Part shown: piece by piece, positions 46,639-55,644 of the stretch | Position numbering within the stretch: the first letter of the stretch is position 1 | How the letters are laid out: every line of letters starts with the position of its first letter | Made by a program: the position numbers and the translations under genes | Notes under the pieces: generated by a model | What the model was told of the DNA's origin: nothing | Database searches by the model: none | The model's input: the letters and a program-made list of their open reading frames with translations, nothing else | DNA from: Chitinophaga dinghuensis | GTDB lineage: Bacteria > Bacteroidota > Bacteroidia > Chitinophagales > Chitinophagaceae | DNA: 64,000 nucleotides | Direction of reading: 5' to 3' | Assembly: GCF_003259435.1 (NCBI RefSeq) | Contig: NZ_QLMA01000011.1 | Location: forward strand, 149,191 to 213,190

Positions 46639-48264
46639 TCAGGATAATTGGTATTCAGAGAGGTCCATGATGTATTTGTACAGGGCTTGTAGGCGGATAT
46701 GTACATCGCTTTTAGCCTGCATATCATTTGGATTAGAGACGTATTTATTCCAGGCGTTTGTCCAATAGTAATCGGAAGTTTGGCCGGTGAGCAGGATCGT
46801 TGTTTTCAGGAAATCCTTCACATTATCGGAAACGCCTACACGATAAAGTATATTCAAAGAGTCGGCTACTAATGCAATAGGATCAGATGGATTTGGCAGT
46901 TGTGCGGCAAATGACAGCGGATCTATATGCAGTTTATTAAATCCTGCATCACTGATGAGTGCATCGGTGAGTTGATTTCTTTTGGGCAGCGTATCTGTAT
47001 TGATCCAGAGTTCATGGAAGGAAGGCGCCTGGTAATAGGCATCCCAACCAGCCACCAGTGGCGGATCTCCGATATTTTGGAGCATATTGCCGGCGATGCG
47101 CATAATGGCTTTCCAGGCAAGGTATTGATTGGTATAGTCTGTCGGAATTTGTACACTATATTCTCTGAAGACGCCCACGCAGAAATCGATCGGACTTTTG
47201 ATCAGGCAGGCGTAATTCAATGGATCGAAGAAGTGTTCGCTGGTGAAGAGGGCATTCAGCACTGTTTTGATATCGAAGCCGCTACTGCGGAAGATATCGG
47301 CCAGTGGGGAGATGACATTCTGTTCAGTTGCAGCGTCTATATCATAATATACGAAGAAGCGGTAGAGTTTACGGCAGATAAACTTGGCTACTTCTGGTTG
47401 TGCGAAGATGATTGTCAGCAGGTCATCCAGTTCCGTAGCGCCCGCGGGGCCGGTTTTTCCGGAGATTACTTTATTCAGGTAGAAGGAAGAGAATTGTTTG
47501 TTGCCGATATCGTGTTGAGTTGTATTGAATGTGCTGACGATATTGACATCATCGATGCGGAAGCCGGTGAGTACGCGGGCGGTGGCTTTCACATCATCCT
47601 CTGTATAATGGGAATCCGGGCCTTTTCCGACGGTAAACAGCTCGTGTAGTTCGCGGGCGTAGTTTTCATCGGCGGCGGCTTTGGAGTTGAGATAACCGTT
47701 CAGGTATACCAACATGGCCGGATCGAGGGTAATGCCTTTGGTAAGTGTTTTAAAGTTACCCAATGCATTTTGGCGGAGGGTAAGATTATATTGATAGATG
47801 TATCTACTGTCTTTAACAGTAATGGTTTCCGTAACGAAATGGTTATGCCAGAAGAGCACCATTTTTTCGTGTATGCTTCTGGGTTGGTTGATCATTTGAC
47901 CGATCCACCAGGATTTATATGAGTTTACTCTGTTGTCTTCGGTGGTTTCATCGCCTTTGGGGGCTCTGACCCATGTAGCGCCGGGGGCGACGCCAGCGGA
48001 ATCAGTACCATAGTTATTGACTGGCGGCTGAGGGTCGGGCTGCGGTGTCAGCAGGGTATCCACCACTTGTTGCATGCCCATGCCGCTGAAGGCATTGATA
48101 TCCAGCGGATTTGTGCTGAACATGGTCCGTTTTAGGAGGTGAATCAGTTGCTGAGGGCCCCAGGCTCCAGTGTACGGGGTGATGCCGGAAGTAGTTCGCG
48201 CAGCCATGGTGGCAGCTTTGACACTACGTGCAGGCGATAAGGTTAGGAATTGTCTGCGATCCAT
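46639..48264 (-). CDS. DUF1800 family protein
   Basis: 541 residues. Family landmarks: HLLKRTMFSTNP, MVLFWHNHFVT, NENYARELHELFTVGKG-like segment, TARVLTGFRI and TSEHFFDP. It starts the operon with the DUF1501 gene. Such pairs are widespread in Bacteroidota and Planctomycetota without a known role. The N-terminus MDRRQFLTLSPAR also resembles a Tat signal start, but it lacks a clear hydrophobic core. Confidence 0.9.
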   Translation of the reverse strand: MDRRQFLTLSPARSVKAATMAARTTSGITPYTGAWGPQQLIHLLKRTMFSTNPLDINAFSGMGMQQVVDTLLTPQPDPQPPVNNYGTDSAGVAPGATWVRAPKGDETTEDNRVNSYKSWWIGQMINQPRSIHEKMVLFWHNHFVTETITVKDSRYIYQYNLTLRQNALGNFKTLTKGITLDPAMLVYLNGYLNSKAAADENYARELHELFTVGKGPDSHYTEDDVKATARVLTGFRIDDVNIVSTFNTTQHDIGNKQFSSFYLNKVISGKTGPAGATELDDLLTIIFAQPEVAKFICRKLYRFFVYYDIDAATEQNVISPLADIFRSSGFDIKTVLNALFTSEHFFDPLNYACLIKSPIDFCVGVFREYSVQIPTDYTNQYLAWKAIMRIAGNMLQNIGDPPLVAGWDAYYQAPSFHELWINTDTLPKRNQLTDALISDAGFNKLHIDPLSFAAQLPNPSDPIALVADSLNILYRVGVSDNVKDFLKTTILLTGQTSDYYWTNAWNKYVSNPNDMQAKSDVHIRLQALYKYIMDLSEYQLS

Positions 48265-48423
48265 AATAAATGATATGGTTGATAGCTTTGAGGCTAATTC
48301 AGGCAGTAAATTAGTAAAAACTTTAATTCAACTTGATTAAAATATTATAAATAAACCAATCATATGCAATCCTAATCTATATAGAAAAAAACGTAAGATG
48401 TTGATAAATAACAGACAATAAAA

Positions 48424-48450
48424 AACGAGCCTGGTAAAACCGGGCTCGTT
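48424..48450 (-). terminator. Thiolase gene terminator
   Basis: AACGAGCC...GGCTCGTT inverted repeat with an inner GGT/ACC extension, just after the thiolase stop codon; the minus-strand 3' side carries a T run. Confidence 0.75.
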
Positions 48451-48473
48451 AAATTTTATGAGTGGAAAAATTT

Positions 48474-49652
48474 TTAGCTGATATTTTCGATAATACCGGC
48501 GATTCCCTGACCTCCGCCAACGCATGCGGTGACGATACCATATTTTTTATTGAGGCGTTTGAGGTCGCCCAGGATTTGCACGGTGAGTTTAGCGCCGGTG
48601 CAACCGAGGGGGTGACCGAGAGCGATAGCGCCTCCATTGATATTAACGATATCCGGGTTGATGCCTAGTTCGCGGACAACGGCGATAGATTGGGAAGCGA
48701 AAGCTTCGTTGAGTTCTACCAGGTCGATATCGCTTAATTTTTTGCCTGCTCTTTCCAGCGCTTTAGGTACTGCGGCAACGGGGCCGATACCCATGATGCG
48801 AGGGTGAACGCCGGCAGAAACGCAGGAAACCAGTTTACCGATAGGTTTGAGGTTCAGTTTATTCACCATTTTTTCGCTCATCACGATTACGAAGGCGGCG
48901 CCATCGGAAGTTTGGGAAGAGTTACCAGCGGTAACGCTGCCACCTGCGGCGAAAACCGGTTTCAGTTTGGCGAGGGCCTCCATGGAGGTATCTCCGCGTG
49001 GACCTTCGTCTGTATCTACGGTGTAGGTACGGGAAGCTCTTTTTCCTTTAGCATCTACATATACTTCGTTGATATCGATGGGAAGGATACCCTGTTTGAA
49101 ATAGCCGTTTTTAATGGCATTCAGGGCCTTCATATGTGAGTTATAGGAGAATTCGTCCTGTGCTTCTCTGGTAACGTTGAATTCCTTCGCAACTGCTTCT
49201 GCAGTGAGACCCATGCCGATGTAATAATCCGGGTTAGATTTGGCTACGGTATAGTTAGGAACAGTTTTCCAGCCGGCAACGGGCACGAGGCTCATACTTT
49301 CTGTACCACCGGCGATGATACAATCCGCCATGCCAGACTGAATTTTAGCGGTAGCGATAGCGATGGTTTCTAGTCCGGATGCACAGTATCTGTTAACGGT
49401 CATTCCAGGTACATCGATACCTAATGCTCTGACGGATATCATGCGTCCGATTTGCAAGCCTTGTTCTGCTTCGGGCACAGCGTTACCTACTATCAGGTCG
49501 TCTACCTGTTTAGGATCGAGCTGTGGTACTGATTTCAGCAATCCGGTAATTACATCAACTGCCAGATCATCAGGCCTGTAAAAGCGGAAACCTCCTCTCT
49601 TGGATTTGCCGACCGCAGTGCGGTACCCGGCAACTATATACGCTTCTTGCAT
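48474..49652 (-). CDS. fadA: Acetyl-CoA C-acyltransferase (thiolase)
   Basis: 392 residues. Active-site Cys in NRYCASGLETIA (near 90), His in HPLGCTGAKL (near 350) and the final Cys in ACVGGGQG. Cleaves 3-ketoacyl-CoA in beta-oxidation, matching the FadN-type enzyme at 1118-3517, though the two are 45 kb apart. Monocistronic. Confidence 0.92.
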   Translation of the reverse strand: MQEAYIVAGYRTAVGKSKRGGFRFYRPDDLAVDVITGLLKSVPQLDPKQVDDLIVGNAVPEAEQGLQIGRMISVRALGIDVPGMTVNRYCASGLETIAIATAKIQSGMADCIIAGGTESMSLVPVAGWKTVPNYTVAKSNPDYYIGMGLTAEAVAKEFNVTREAQDEFSYNSHMKALNAIKNGYFKQGILPIDINEVYVDAKGKRASRTYTVDTDEGPRGDTSMEALAKLKPVFAAGGSVTAGNSSQTSDGAAFVIVMSEKMVNKLNLKPIGKLVSCVSAGVHPRIMGIGPVAAVPKALERAGKKLSDIDLVELNEAFASQSIAVVRELGINPDIVNINGGAIALGHPLGCTGAKLTVQILGDLKRLNKKYGIVTACVGGGQGIAGIIENIS

Positions 49653-49777
49653 CAGACTAAGTATTTTATACTGAGTTAACGATATTTTTGACTATCCTTT
49701 CAAATTTAATTAATTTAAGCAGATAAATATCCGGGATAACCGTTAAATTTGGAAACGTTCATTTTAACAGTTTACAA

Positions 49778-49850
<73 letters not shown>

Positions 49851-49864
49851 CTTTTTTATTAATT

Positions 49865-49895
49865 CGCCTGAATTTGATTTTATCAGATTCAGGCG
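49865..49895 (+). terminator. Hairpin after tRNA-Lys
   Basis: 14-bp stem with one T-G pair (49865-49878 with 49882-49895) and a 3-base loop, beginning 15 bases after the tRNA. Confidence 0.65.
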
Positions 49896-50091
49896 AAATT
49901 CGTTTAGGGACGTGGGCTCCGAAGGAAAGAGAAGGAAAGGGAAATAAAGATAGAGAAACTGAAAAAGTCCCCAAAACAGGCTCCTTTTTTCCCCAAGATT
50001 GTCCCCAAGAAATTACGACTGTAGAGACTTTTGCAGTAAAGGAAGCCAAAAACAGTCCCTAAATATTGTTAACCAGAAAAATACAGGAACA

Positions 50092-51105
50092 ATGGAAGTA
50101 GGCTTTTACTTGAAACAACCGAAAGCAGCAACCAGCACAATTAAAAGTATTGCTGGATATCTCTACTGGAAAAATAGTACATACACGTCCATCCTTTTTT
50201 AGCTACTTCAAAGATTTCATTGAAAGGTCCAATAAAGGAACCCAGATCAGTCCCAGAACAAGAAAGAGCACCATACATAGCACAAACAAAGGCTTTACCA
50301 CAACATATAATCACCTGGAGAACTTCCAAAGAATAGCAAAACGGAAAATTGATTTTGATATAATTGATCTTCGGTTTCATAGTGAGTATACCTCTTACCT
50401 CACCTAGGTTAAACAGCTTTCCCTGAATACTGTGGGAGACCATATAAAGCGAATCAAAACTGTGTTACGAGAAGCAAAAATCAATAGGATCAAAGTATGT
50501 GAAGCATTTGAAAGCAACTACTTTTTCAAGCCGCATGAAGAATCAGACAATATCTATTTGAATGCAGCAGATTTAAAGGCATTGGAAGAATTTGATCTAT
50601 CCGGCAATACCCGCCTAGAGCGCGCCTGTGATTTATTCCTGCCAGGAAATTATACCGGTCTGCGTTTCTCGGATTACTCCAGACTTACCAGCGAGCATAT
50701 ACAAGATAATTTAATAACCATTCAGCAGACAAAAACTGGTGGGCGGGTAGTCATCCCGGAAAAACAGTTATTAAAGTTAAGGAAACGGGCTGCCCTACCC
50801 TCTTGCAGGAAGCATCAGATCAGGTGACAGACGCGCTACTCAATAATCCAATAACGTATTCCTTTGGAAGATTTGTAAAGATCTTCTGTGCATCTGGTGG
50901 TCGAGAGACCGAATTTGCAAATATAAAAGGTCGGGATGTATCATTAGAAGCCAAGACATAAAAGTTACTCGTAAAAAAGATAGACAGTATGTCGTCCATA
51001 CCAGCGGGTGGTTCCATATCTGGATTGTGAAATTATTTCGAGGATCAGGTAAACAGTAAACCAAATTTGCAAAAATAAAAGAACGCGATGTGTCATTAAA
51101 ATGAC
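50092..51105 (+). pseudogene. Tyrosine recombinase relic (broken integrase)
   Basis: Pieces of one integrase lie in different frames. The arm-binding start is MEVGFYLKQPKAATST (50092-50202). A core-binding piece reads YFKDFIERSNKGTQISP...KRKIDFDIIDL (up to 50407) and a catalytic-domain piece DLFLPGNYTGLRFSDYSRL...TKTGGRVVIPEK (50432-50827). A later piece has FGRFVKIFCASGGRETEF; a 45-base stretch near 50920 recurs in degraded form near 51065. The C-terminal His-x-x-Arg and Tyr motifs are not seen. Its position after tRNA-Lys suggests a former tRNA-targeting element. Confidence 0.8.
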
Positions 51106-51736
51106 TTGCTTATTCCCCGAAAACCATGTAGGGATGAGAAAAGAGCGGATCCTGCTATACTTTCTGTATTGTACAAGAATAGAATAACTTCATGCGGAGA
51201 TAAAATAATATAAAAGAGAAAAAATATTTGCAATTATTAATTCTTTCCTGTTTATTTGTATGCATACGATAGTATCACCAGAATCTGACAAAAAGAAACA
51301 TTGTTAATTACCGAACCTTATTTTGTAGTCCCTATGATGCTAAACGTACATTTTTTCCATGATGCAGAGTGAGTGACAGGATGTAATCAATTGTGTATGT
51401 GTTGTTCTGCCAACTGAATCGCAGTTTGTTGTTTATTATATTTTAATCTCTTGAAATGTACCTGGCGCTGTCATTGACAGGATGGCCGGTAGCAGTATTT
51501 TCCATTTAATACTATTTAAAAAGTTTAACCAGTTTTGTAGTTTCCCAATAGTATGGACCTTTAATCTGTAGCCTTACTATTTCATTTTTTTAACTGAGCA
51601 TTTTTTTAACCTGGCACATTGCTTCTGCTATGAAGTTTAAGCGGCCGCGAGAGAACTTTATGCATTAGCCTGGCATATGCTGAGCACGACGCTTGGCCTG
51701 TAACTCCTATTTTTTAAAATCCTTCAACCTTTCACA
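51106..51736. other. Upstream region of the lanthipeptide cluster
   Basis: About 630 AT-rich bases without a gene. It must contain the promoter of the precursor genes, but no exact TTG-N19-TAnnTTTG match was found; near matches are AATATTTG around 51225 and TATTTTG around 51320. A short palindrome GTATGCATAC is at 51258-51267. No regulator gene is present. Confidence 0.4.
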
Positions 51737-51949
51737 ATGGAAAAGAAAAAAAAGATCAATCTTGAAAAAGAAACCCTTTTACGTCTGCAGGACGATCAAA
51801 TGAAAGCCTTACTGGGAGCTGAACAACAGACTACTGATTCTGGCGTTGCCTGTGGTAATACCATCGATGTACCAACTGACGGAACAGATGCCGCACCTGC
51901 TCAAGGATTTGCTGCAGAAGGTTCCTGCTGCAGAAGGTCCTGCAACTAA
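51737..51949 (+). CDS. Class I lanthipeptide precursor 1
   Basis: 70 residues. Leader about 1-28: a lysine start, then LEKETLLRLQDDQM and the cleavage-type motif LLGA (25-28), comparable to double-glycine sites cut by C39 peptidases. Predicted core 29-70 contains Cys39, Cys64, Cys65, Cys69 and Thr/Ser at 32, 33, 35, 42, 47, 50, 63, 68. It ends SCCRRSCN. Two more copies follow in tandem, all upstream of LanB/LanC genes. Leader length and chemistry are inferred. Confidence 0.88.
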   Translation: MEKKKKINLEKETLLRLQDDQMKALLGAEQQTTDSGVACGNTIDVPTDGTDAAPAQGFAAEGSCCRRSCN

Positions 51950-52004
51950 TGCCATCCCGTACATTTAGCAACCGCATTTTATCAGTTGTACTAAAATCCA
52001 AAAA

Positions 52005-52214
52005 ATGGAAAAGAAAAAAATAACGTTAGAGAAAGAAACCCTGTTACGTCTTCAGGATGATCAAATGAAATCTCTGTTGGGTTCTGAAGGTCAGACTACT
52101 GATTCAGGTGTTGCCTGTGACAATACCGTTGATGTTCCTGTTGATACAGTTGAACCGGAATTCGCGGCAACTGCAGAAGGCTCCTGCTGCAGAAGGTCTT
52201 GTAATGGTAAATAA
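52005..52214 (+). CDS. Class I lanthipeptide precursor 2
   Basis: 69 residues. The leader is nearly identical to copy 1 (LLGS at 24-27). Core Cys at 38, 61, 62 and 66. The middle segment is more acidic (VDVPVDTVEPEF) and differs from the other copies, while the QTTDSGVAC start and the SCCRRSCN end (followed by GK) are kept. 55 bases after copy 1. Confidence 0.88.
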   Translation: MEKKKITLEKETLLRLQDDQMKSLLGSEGQTTDSGVACDNTVDVPVDTVEPEFAATAEGSCCRRSCNGK

Positions 52215-52271
52215 TTACAGCCCACTCCACATTGTTATCAATATTTAATCAGTCGTCTAAAAATCCTCAAA

Positions 52272-52484
52272 ATGGAAAAGAAAAACAAAATAACCTTAGA
52301 AAAAGAAACGCTGTTACGTCTGCAGGATGATCAAATGAAAGCCCTGCTAGGTTCCGAAGGTCAAACTACCGATTCAGGTGTTGCCTGTGGTAACACAGTT
52401 GACTTACCAACTGATGGAACTGATGTTGCTCAGTTTTCTTCTGAAGCTGCTGATTCTTGTTGCAGAAGATCCTGCAATAAGTAA
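52272..52484 (+). CDS. Class I lanthipeptide precursor 3
   Basis: 70 residues; leader with LLGS at 25-28. Core Cys at 39, 63, 64 and 68, with extra Ser at 56 and 57 not present in the other copies, and the shared ending SCCRRSCN followed by K. 57 bases after copy 2 and followed by a strong hairpin before the enzyme genes. Confidence 0.88.
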   Translation: MEKKNKITLEKETLLRLQDDQMKALLGSEGQTTDSGVACGNTVDLPTDGTDVAQFSSEAADSCCRRSCNK

Positions 52485-52505
52485 GCCATCGGCTGACGTG
52501 TAATA

Positions 52506-52542
52506 GAAATATTTGGGATTGTTCTTCAATCCCAAATATTTC
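52506..52542 (+). promoter_or_regulatory. Hairpin separating precursor and enzyme genes
   Basis: Perfect 16-bp stem (52506-52521 with 52527-52542), 5-base loop. No T run follows, so full termination is unlikely. A stabilising or partial-termination element here would give more precursor than enzyme message. Confidence 0.75.
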
Positions 52543-52607
52543 CCATCTGCAATACTACAATAGCAGAAAGGCTTCTGGATACCGTTATTAGCGTAATCAC
52601 CTTACTT

Positions 52608-53522
52608 ATGAATATCCCTGTTTATATACTGGAAGAACACCATGAAGCATTCCTTGCATGGATGCTGGCTGCTAAATCAGGTATCATACCAAATAAGAAT
52701 AATATACTCTTTCATTTCGATGATCACTCTGATATGTCCGTGCCAAAACTGAATAAGTCGTTGCAGGAGATTTGGAGCTGGTCAGAGCAGGAGATCCGCG
52801 ATTTCACCTATACAGAACTGGATATCGCCTCTTTTATCCTTGCTGCCGGCTTCACAGGTTTTATCAGGCATGTTTCATGGATCCAGACAGATATGCCCAG
52901 GGTGGGTACTTCTGAAATGTACATTACTTCTTATGATAATAATAACAGGAATATACTGGCAGGGGCACTGAATGAAGCTTCCGCCCCTCTTTTGCAATCT
53001 GGCTATCAGAGACTCAACTACGAGCGTATCCGGCCGGAATTATTCCATCCTGTGAAAACCACAGACGTCCTGCTGGATATAGACCTGGATTACTTCTCTT
53101 GTGAAACAAATCCTGAAACCAGAAATGAAGTGGTATTGGAGGTGACACAAGAACAATACGAAGAATTTTTGCAACAGCAATATCATCCGCTGAAATTCGC
53201 GGTACATCGTGCAGAGGCCATGGCAGCAAATGGCCGCTATTATCTCGTTATCAATTACTACAACGCCATTCTGCCCAGTCCTCGAAAGGTTACACCGGAA
53301 AAAATAGCAGCACGTATGGATGAATTTATTGCCCTGCTCCATCATAAAAATATCAGACCAGCACTTATTACTATCTGTCGTTCCCGCTATAGCGGCTATA
53401 CACCGGAAGATCAATGGGAACTGATAGAACAGCTGCTTTTAAAAGGGCTAAACACATTGTATCAGACCTCCCTTGTACACATATACGAAGCAACTGATAA
53501 AACCATGTTATGTAAGTCATAA
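52608..53522 (+). CDS. UPF0489/arginase-fold enzyme, candidate peptide arginase
   Basis: 304 residues. Arginase-type dimanganese motifs are visible: an early His pair LEEHHE (11-12), D-D-H-S-D at 38-42 (matching the DAHxD of arginases) and D-I-D-L-D at 157-161 (matching SxDxD). Family: UPF0489, which as I recall includes the landornamide peptide arginase OspR that converts Arg to ornithine in a RiPP. Its place directly after precursors with an invariant Arg-Arg pair supports a peptide arginase. A metabolic arginase or agmatinase is less likely in this context. Confidence 0.75.
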   Translation: MNIPVYILEEHHEAFLAWMLAAKSGIIPNKNNILFHFDDHSDMSVPKLNKSLQEIWSWSEQEIRDFTYTELDIASFILAAGFTGFIRHVSWIQTDMPRVGTSEMYITSYDNNNRNILAGALNEASAPLLQSGYQRLNYERIRPELFHPVKTTDVLLDIDLDYFSCETNPETRNEVVLEVTQEQYEEFLQQQYHPLKFAVHRAEAMAANGRYYLVINYYNAILPSPRKVTPEKIAARMDEFIALLHHKNIRPALITICRSRYSGYTPEDQWELIEQLLLKGLNTLYQTSLVHIYEATDKTMLCKS

Positions 53523-53534
53523 AATATTATTCCA

Positions 53535-54728
53535 ATGGAAAACAGAATCAGGCAAATCCTGGATGCGCTTAACAGCGCCGTACAGGCGGATGATACAGAA
53601 CGGAATATATCACTCATGCAGGGGTTGGCCGGACTCACCCTCTGTAACTTCTATACCGGCCGATATCTTAATGATCCGCATTATACACGTAAAGGGCACG
53701 AATACTGTGATCTCCTCATTCATACCATCAACAACAACACCTATAAACTGCACAATCTTTTTTCTTTCTGCAATGGTCTGGCTGGTGTGTGTTATATGTT
53801 CTGCCATCTGAATGAAAAGAAATTCCTGTCGTTTGATATTAACGATGGTTTTGGGGATACAGAAGAGTTTCTGTTTAATATCGGGCTGAAATCACTTAAA
53901 GTGGGGAAGTCCGACTACCTGCATGGCGGCATGGGTATACTATATTATTTCATCCGGCGACTACCAGAAGAAAAAATGCTGCCATGGATCCTGCAAATGC
54001 TCACGGCATACCAGGAGAAAGCACGTATTGACGACAATGGGATGCGGATGATGAATACTGTATTGCTGGGAAGAGAAGAGATAGAATTTGATCTGGGGCT
54101 GGCGCATGGCCTGGCTGGACAACTGATGATCCTGGCTGAACTGAAAGAGAAAGGTATCGCGGAAACGCAGGTCAGCTATCTTATAGAGCAGGGTATGCGT
54201 TTTATAGAAGGAAAGCGACAGCCGCTGGAAGTAACTGGCAAAAATTCGTACTACCCTACCAGTTATATCGAGATGGATAATATGGCGGAACAGAACCTGG
54301 ATTTTTATACCAGCAGGCTGGCCTGGTGTTATGGAGATCTGAACCAGGCCCTGATGTACCTGAAAATGGGGAAGGTACTGAAGAATGAGACTTACCTGGC
54401 CAATGCCAGGGAGATTGCTGCGCTGACGCTGACCAACGACTTATATAAGACAGATAAACTGAATCTCTTCTTTTGCCATGGATACAGTGGTCTGATAAAC
54501 GTGTATGATACCATCTACCGTGCTACAGGTGAACAAGTATATAAAGATGCCTCCCTGTCCTGGGCCGACACGCTCCTGCAAAAGCTCGACGCTCATCCTC
54601 CCGAACAATGGGCAAATGACAGTAATGCCGGATTGCTGGAAGGCCGTGCCGGTATTGTACTAAGCTTACTTACAGCGCAGGTACCAGAAGCTGCCGGATG
54701 GAACGATATTTTTCTGCTTAATTTTTGA
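53535..54728 (+). CDS. lanC: Lanthipeptide cyclase LanC
   Basis: 397 residues. The alpha/alpha-toroid repeats are visible (GLAGLTL, GLAGVCYM, GLAHGLAGQL, GYSGL, GRAGIVL). All three zinc ligands are present: Cys265 in WCYGD, Cys314 and His315 in FCHG. LanC activates Cys thiols and adds them to dehydrated Ser/Thr, forming lanthionine rings. 12 bases after the arginase-like gene and 3 before the flavin enzyme gene. Confidence 0.93.
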   Translation: MENRIRQILDALNSAVQADDTERNISLMQGLAGLTLCNFYTGRYLNDPHYTRKGHEYCDLLIHTINNNTYKLHNLFSFCNGLAGVCYMFCHLNEKKFLSFDINDGFGDTEEFLFNIGLKSLKVGKSDYLHGGMGILYYFIRRLPEEKMLPWILQMLTAYQEKARIDDNGMRMMNTVLLGREEIEFDLGLAHGLAGQLMILAELKEKGIAETQVSYLIEQGMRFIEGKRQPLEVTGKNSYYPTSYIEMDNMAEQNLDFYTSRLAWCYGDLNQALMYLKMGKVLKNETYLANAREIAALTLTNDLYKTDKLNLFFCHGYSGLINVYDTIYRATGEQVYKDASLSWADTLLQKLDAHPPEQWANDSNAGLLEGRAGIVLSLLTAQVPEAAGWNDIFLLNF

Positions 54729-54731
54729 TCA

Positions 54732-55637
54732 ATGGCTGTAAAACTCGGATTACTCGACTTTGGAAGAAGAACCACTACGCTCAGCAGTATGGGTAAAGTG
54801 CTGGATGTAATTGATTATGCGGAGAAAGCAGACGAGATGGGCTTCTCCCGCTACTGGATCAGTGAACATCATAATTATTCGAATATGGACGCCTGGAGTT
54901 CGCCGCTGATGATGGTACCAATCCTGTTGCAGTCTACCAGCAAAATTAAAATAGGTGTCGGCGGTGTACTATTGAATTATTATTCTCCATATGAAATCGC
55001 ACTGCATTTCAAACTTATGGAAAACCTTTTCCCTGGCCGCCTGGATCTCGGTATTGCCAATGGCACCCCACCTGTACAGGTAGGTAAATTCATGCTGCAC
55101 CGTAAACGGAATAACATACCAGATATGATGGCAGAAAAGATGAAATCCCTACATCAGTTTTTTAACCAGGAAGAGCGGATGGTGGAAAAATATCAGGTAA
55201 TAATACCACCATATAAAGGACAGGTACCGGATACCTTTATGCTTGGCTCCTCTTTCCGCCATACAGCCACCGCCATAGAATACCGCATGAACTACGCCCG
55301 GTCTATGTTTCACAGTACCAAGCCGGTGGAATATGAAAAGGATACGATTGCGAGGTATAAAGAAGATTACTACAATGCGCATGGCTGCCTGCCCCAGGTG
55401 ATTGTATCCTTCTCCGGCGTCTGCAGGAAAACGGAGGAAGAGGCCAGACATCTCGCAGAAACCGCGAGTACCGGCAATTTTGTGAACTCATTTATTGGCT
55501 CCCTTCCACAGTTTGAAGACAGAATTAATCAGTACAGGGAAGCATTTGGTGTGGATGAATTCATGTTCTTCGACCTGCTGCTGGATAATACCGCCCGTAT
55601 TGAATCCCTCTATTATTTACAAAGCATTATCAAATAA
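54732..55637 (+). CDS. Luciferase-like (LLM class) flavin-dependent oxidoreductase
   Basis: 301 residues, TIM-barrel LLM fold: LGLLDFGRR start, WISEHHN (near 40), IGVGGVLLNYYSPYEIA and GRLDLGIANGTP. Family members use FMN or F420 for monooxygenation or reduction. In lanthipeptide clusters LLM-type enzymes (LxmJ) reduce dehydroamino acids to D-amino acids; that or Cys/Asp oxidation are candidates here. Cofactor cannot be decided from sequence. Within the operon, 3 bases after LanC. Confidence 0.85.
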   Translation: MAVKLGLLDFGRRTTTLSSMGKVLDVIDYAEKADEMGFSRYWISEHHNYSNMDAWSSPLMMVPILLQSTSKIKIGVGGVLLNYYSPYEIALHFKLMENLFPGRLDLGIANGTPPVQVGKFMLHRKRNNIPDMMAEKMKSLHQFFNQEERMVEKYQVIIPPYKGQVPDTFMLGSSFRHTATAIEYRMNYARSMFHSTKPVEYEKDTIARYKEDYYNAHGCLPQVIVSFSGVCRKTEEEARHLAETASTGNFVNSFIGSLPQFEDRINQYREAFGVDEFMFFDLLLDNTARIESLYYLQSIIK

Positions 55638-55644
55638 CTGGCAT

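Noticed and set aside
52608..53522. Ordinary metabolic arginase or agmatinase
   Set aside because: It lies inside the lanthipeptide operon directly after the precursors, and the sequence looks like UPF0489 rather than canonical arginases.
55495..55644. A 50-codon N-terminal extension of LanB
   Set aside because: It overlaps the end of the flavin enzyme gene in another frame; the family N-terminus begins at 55645.
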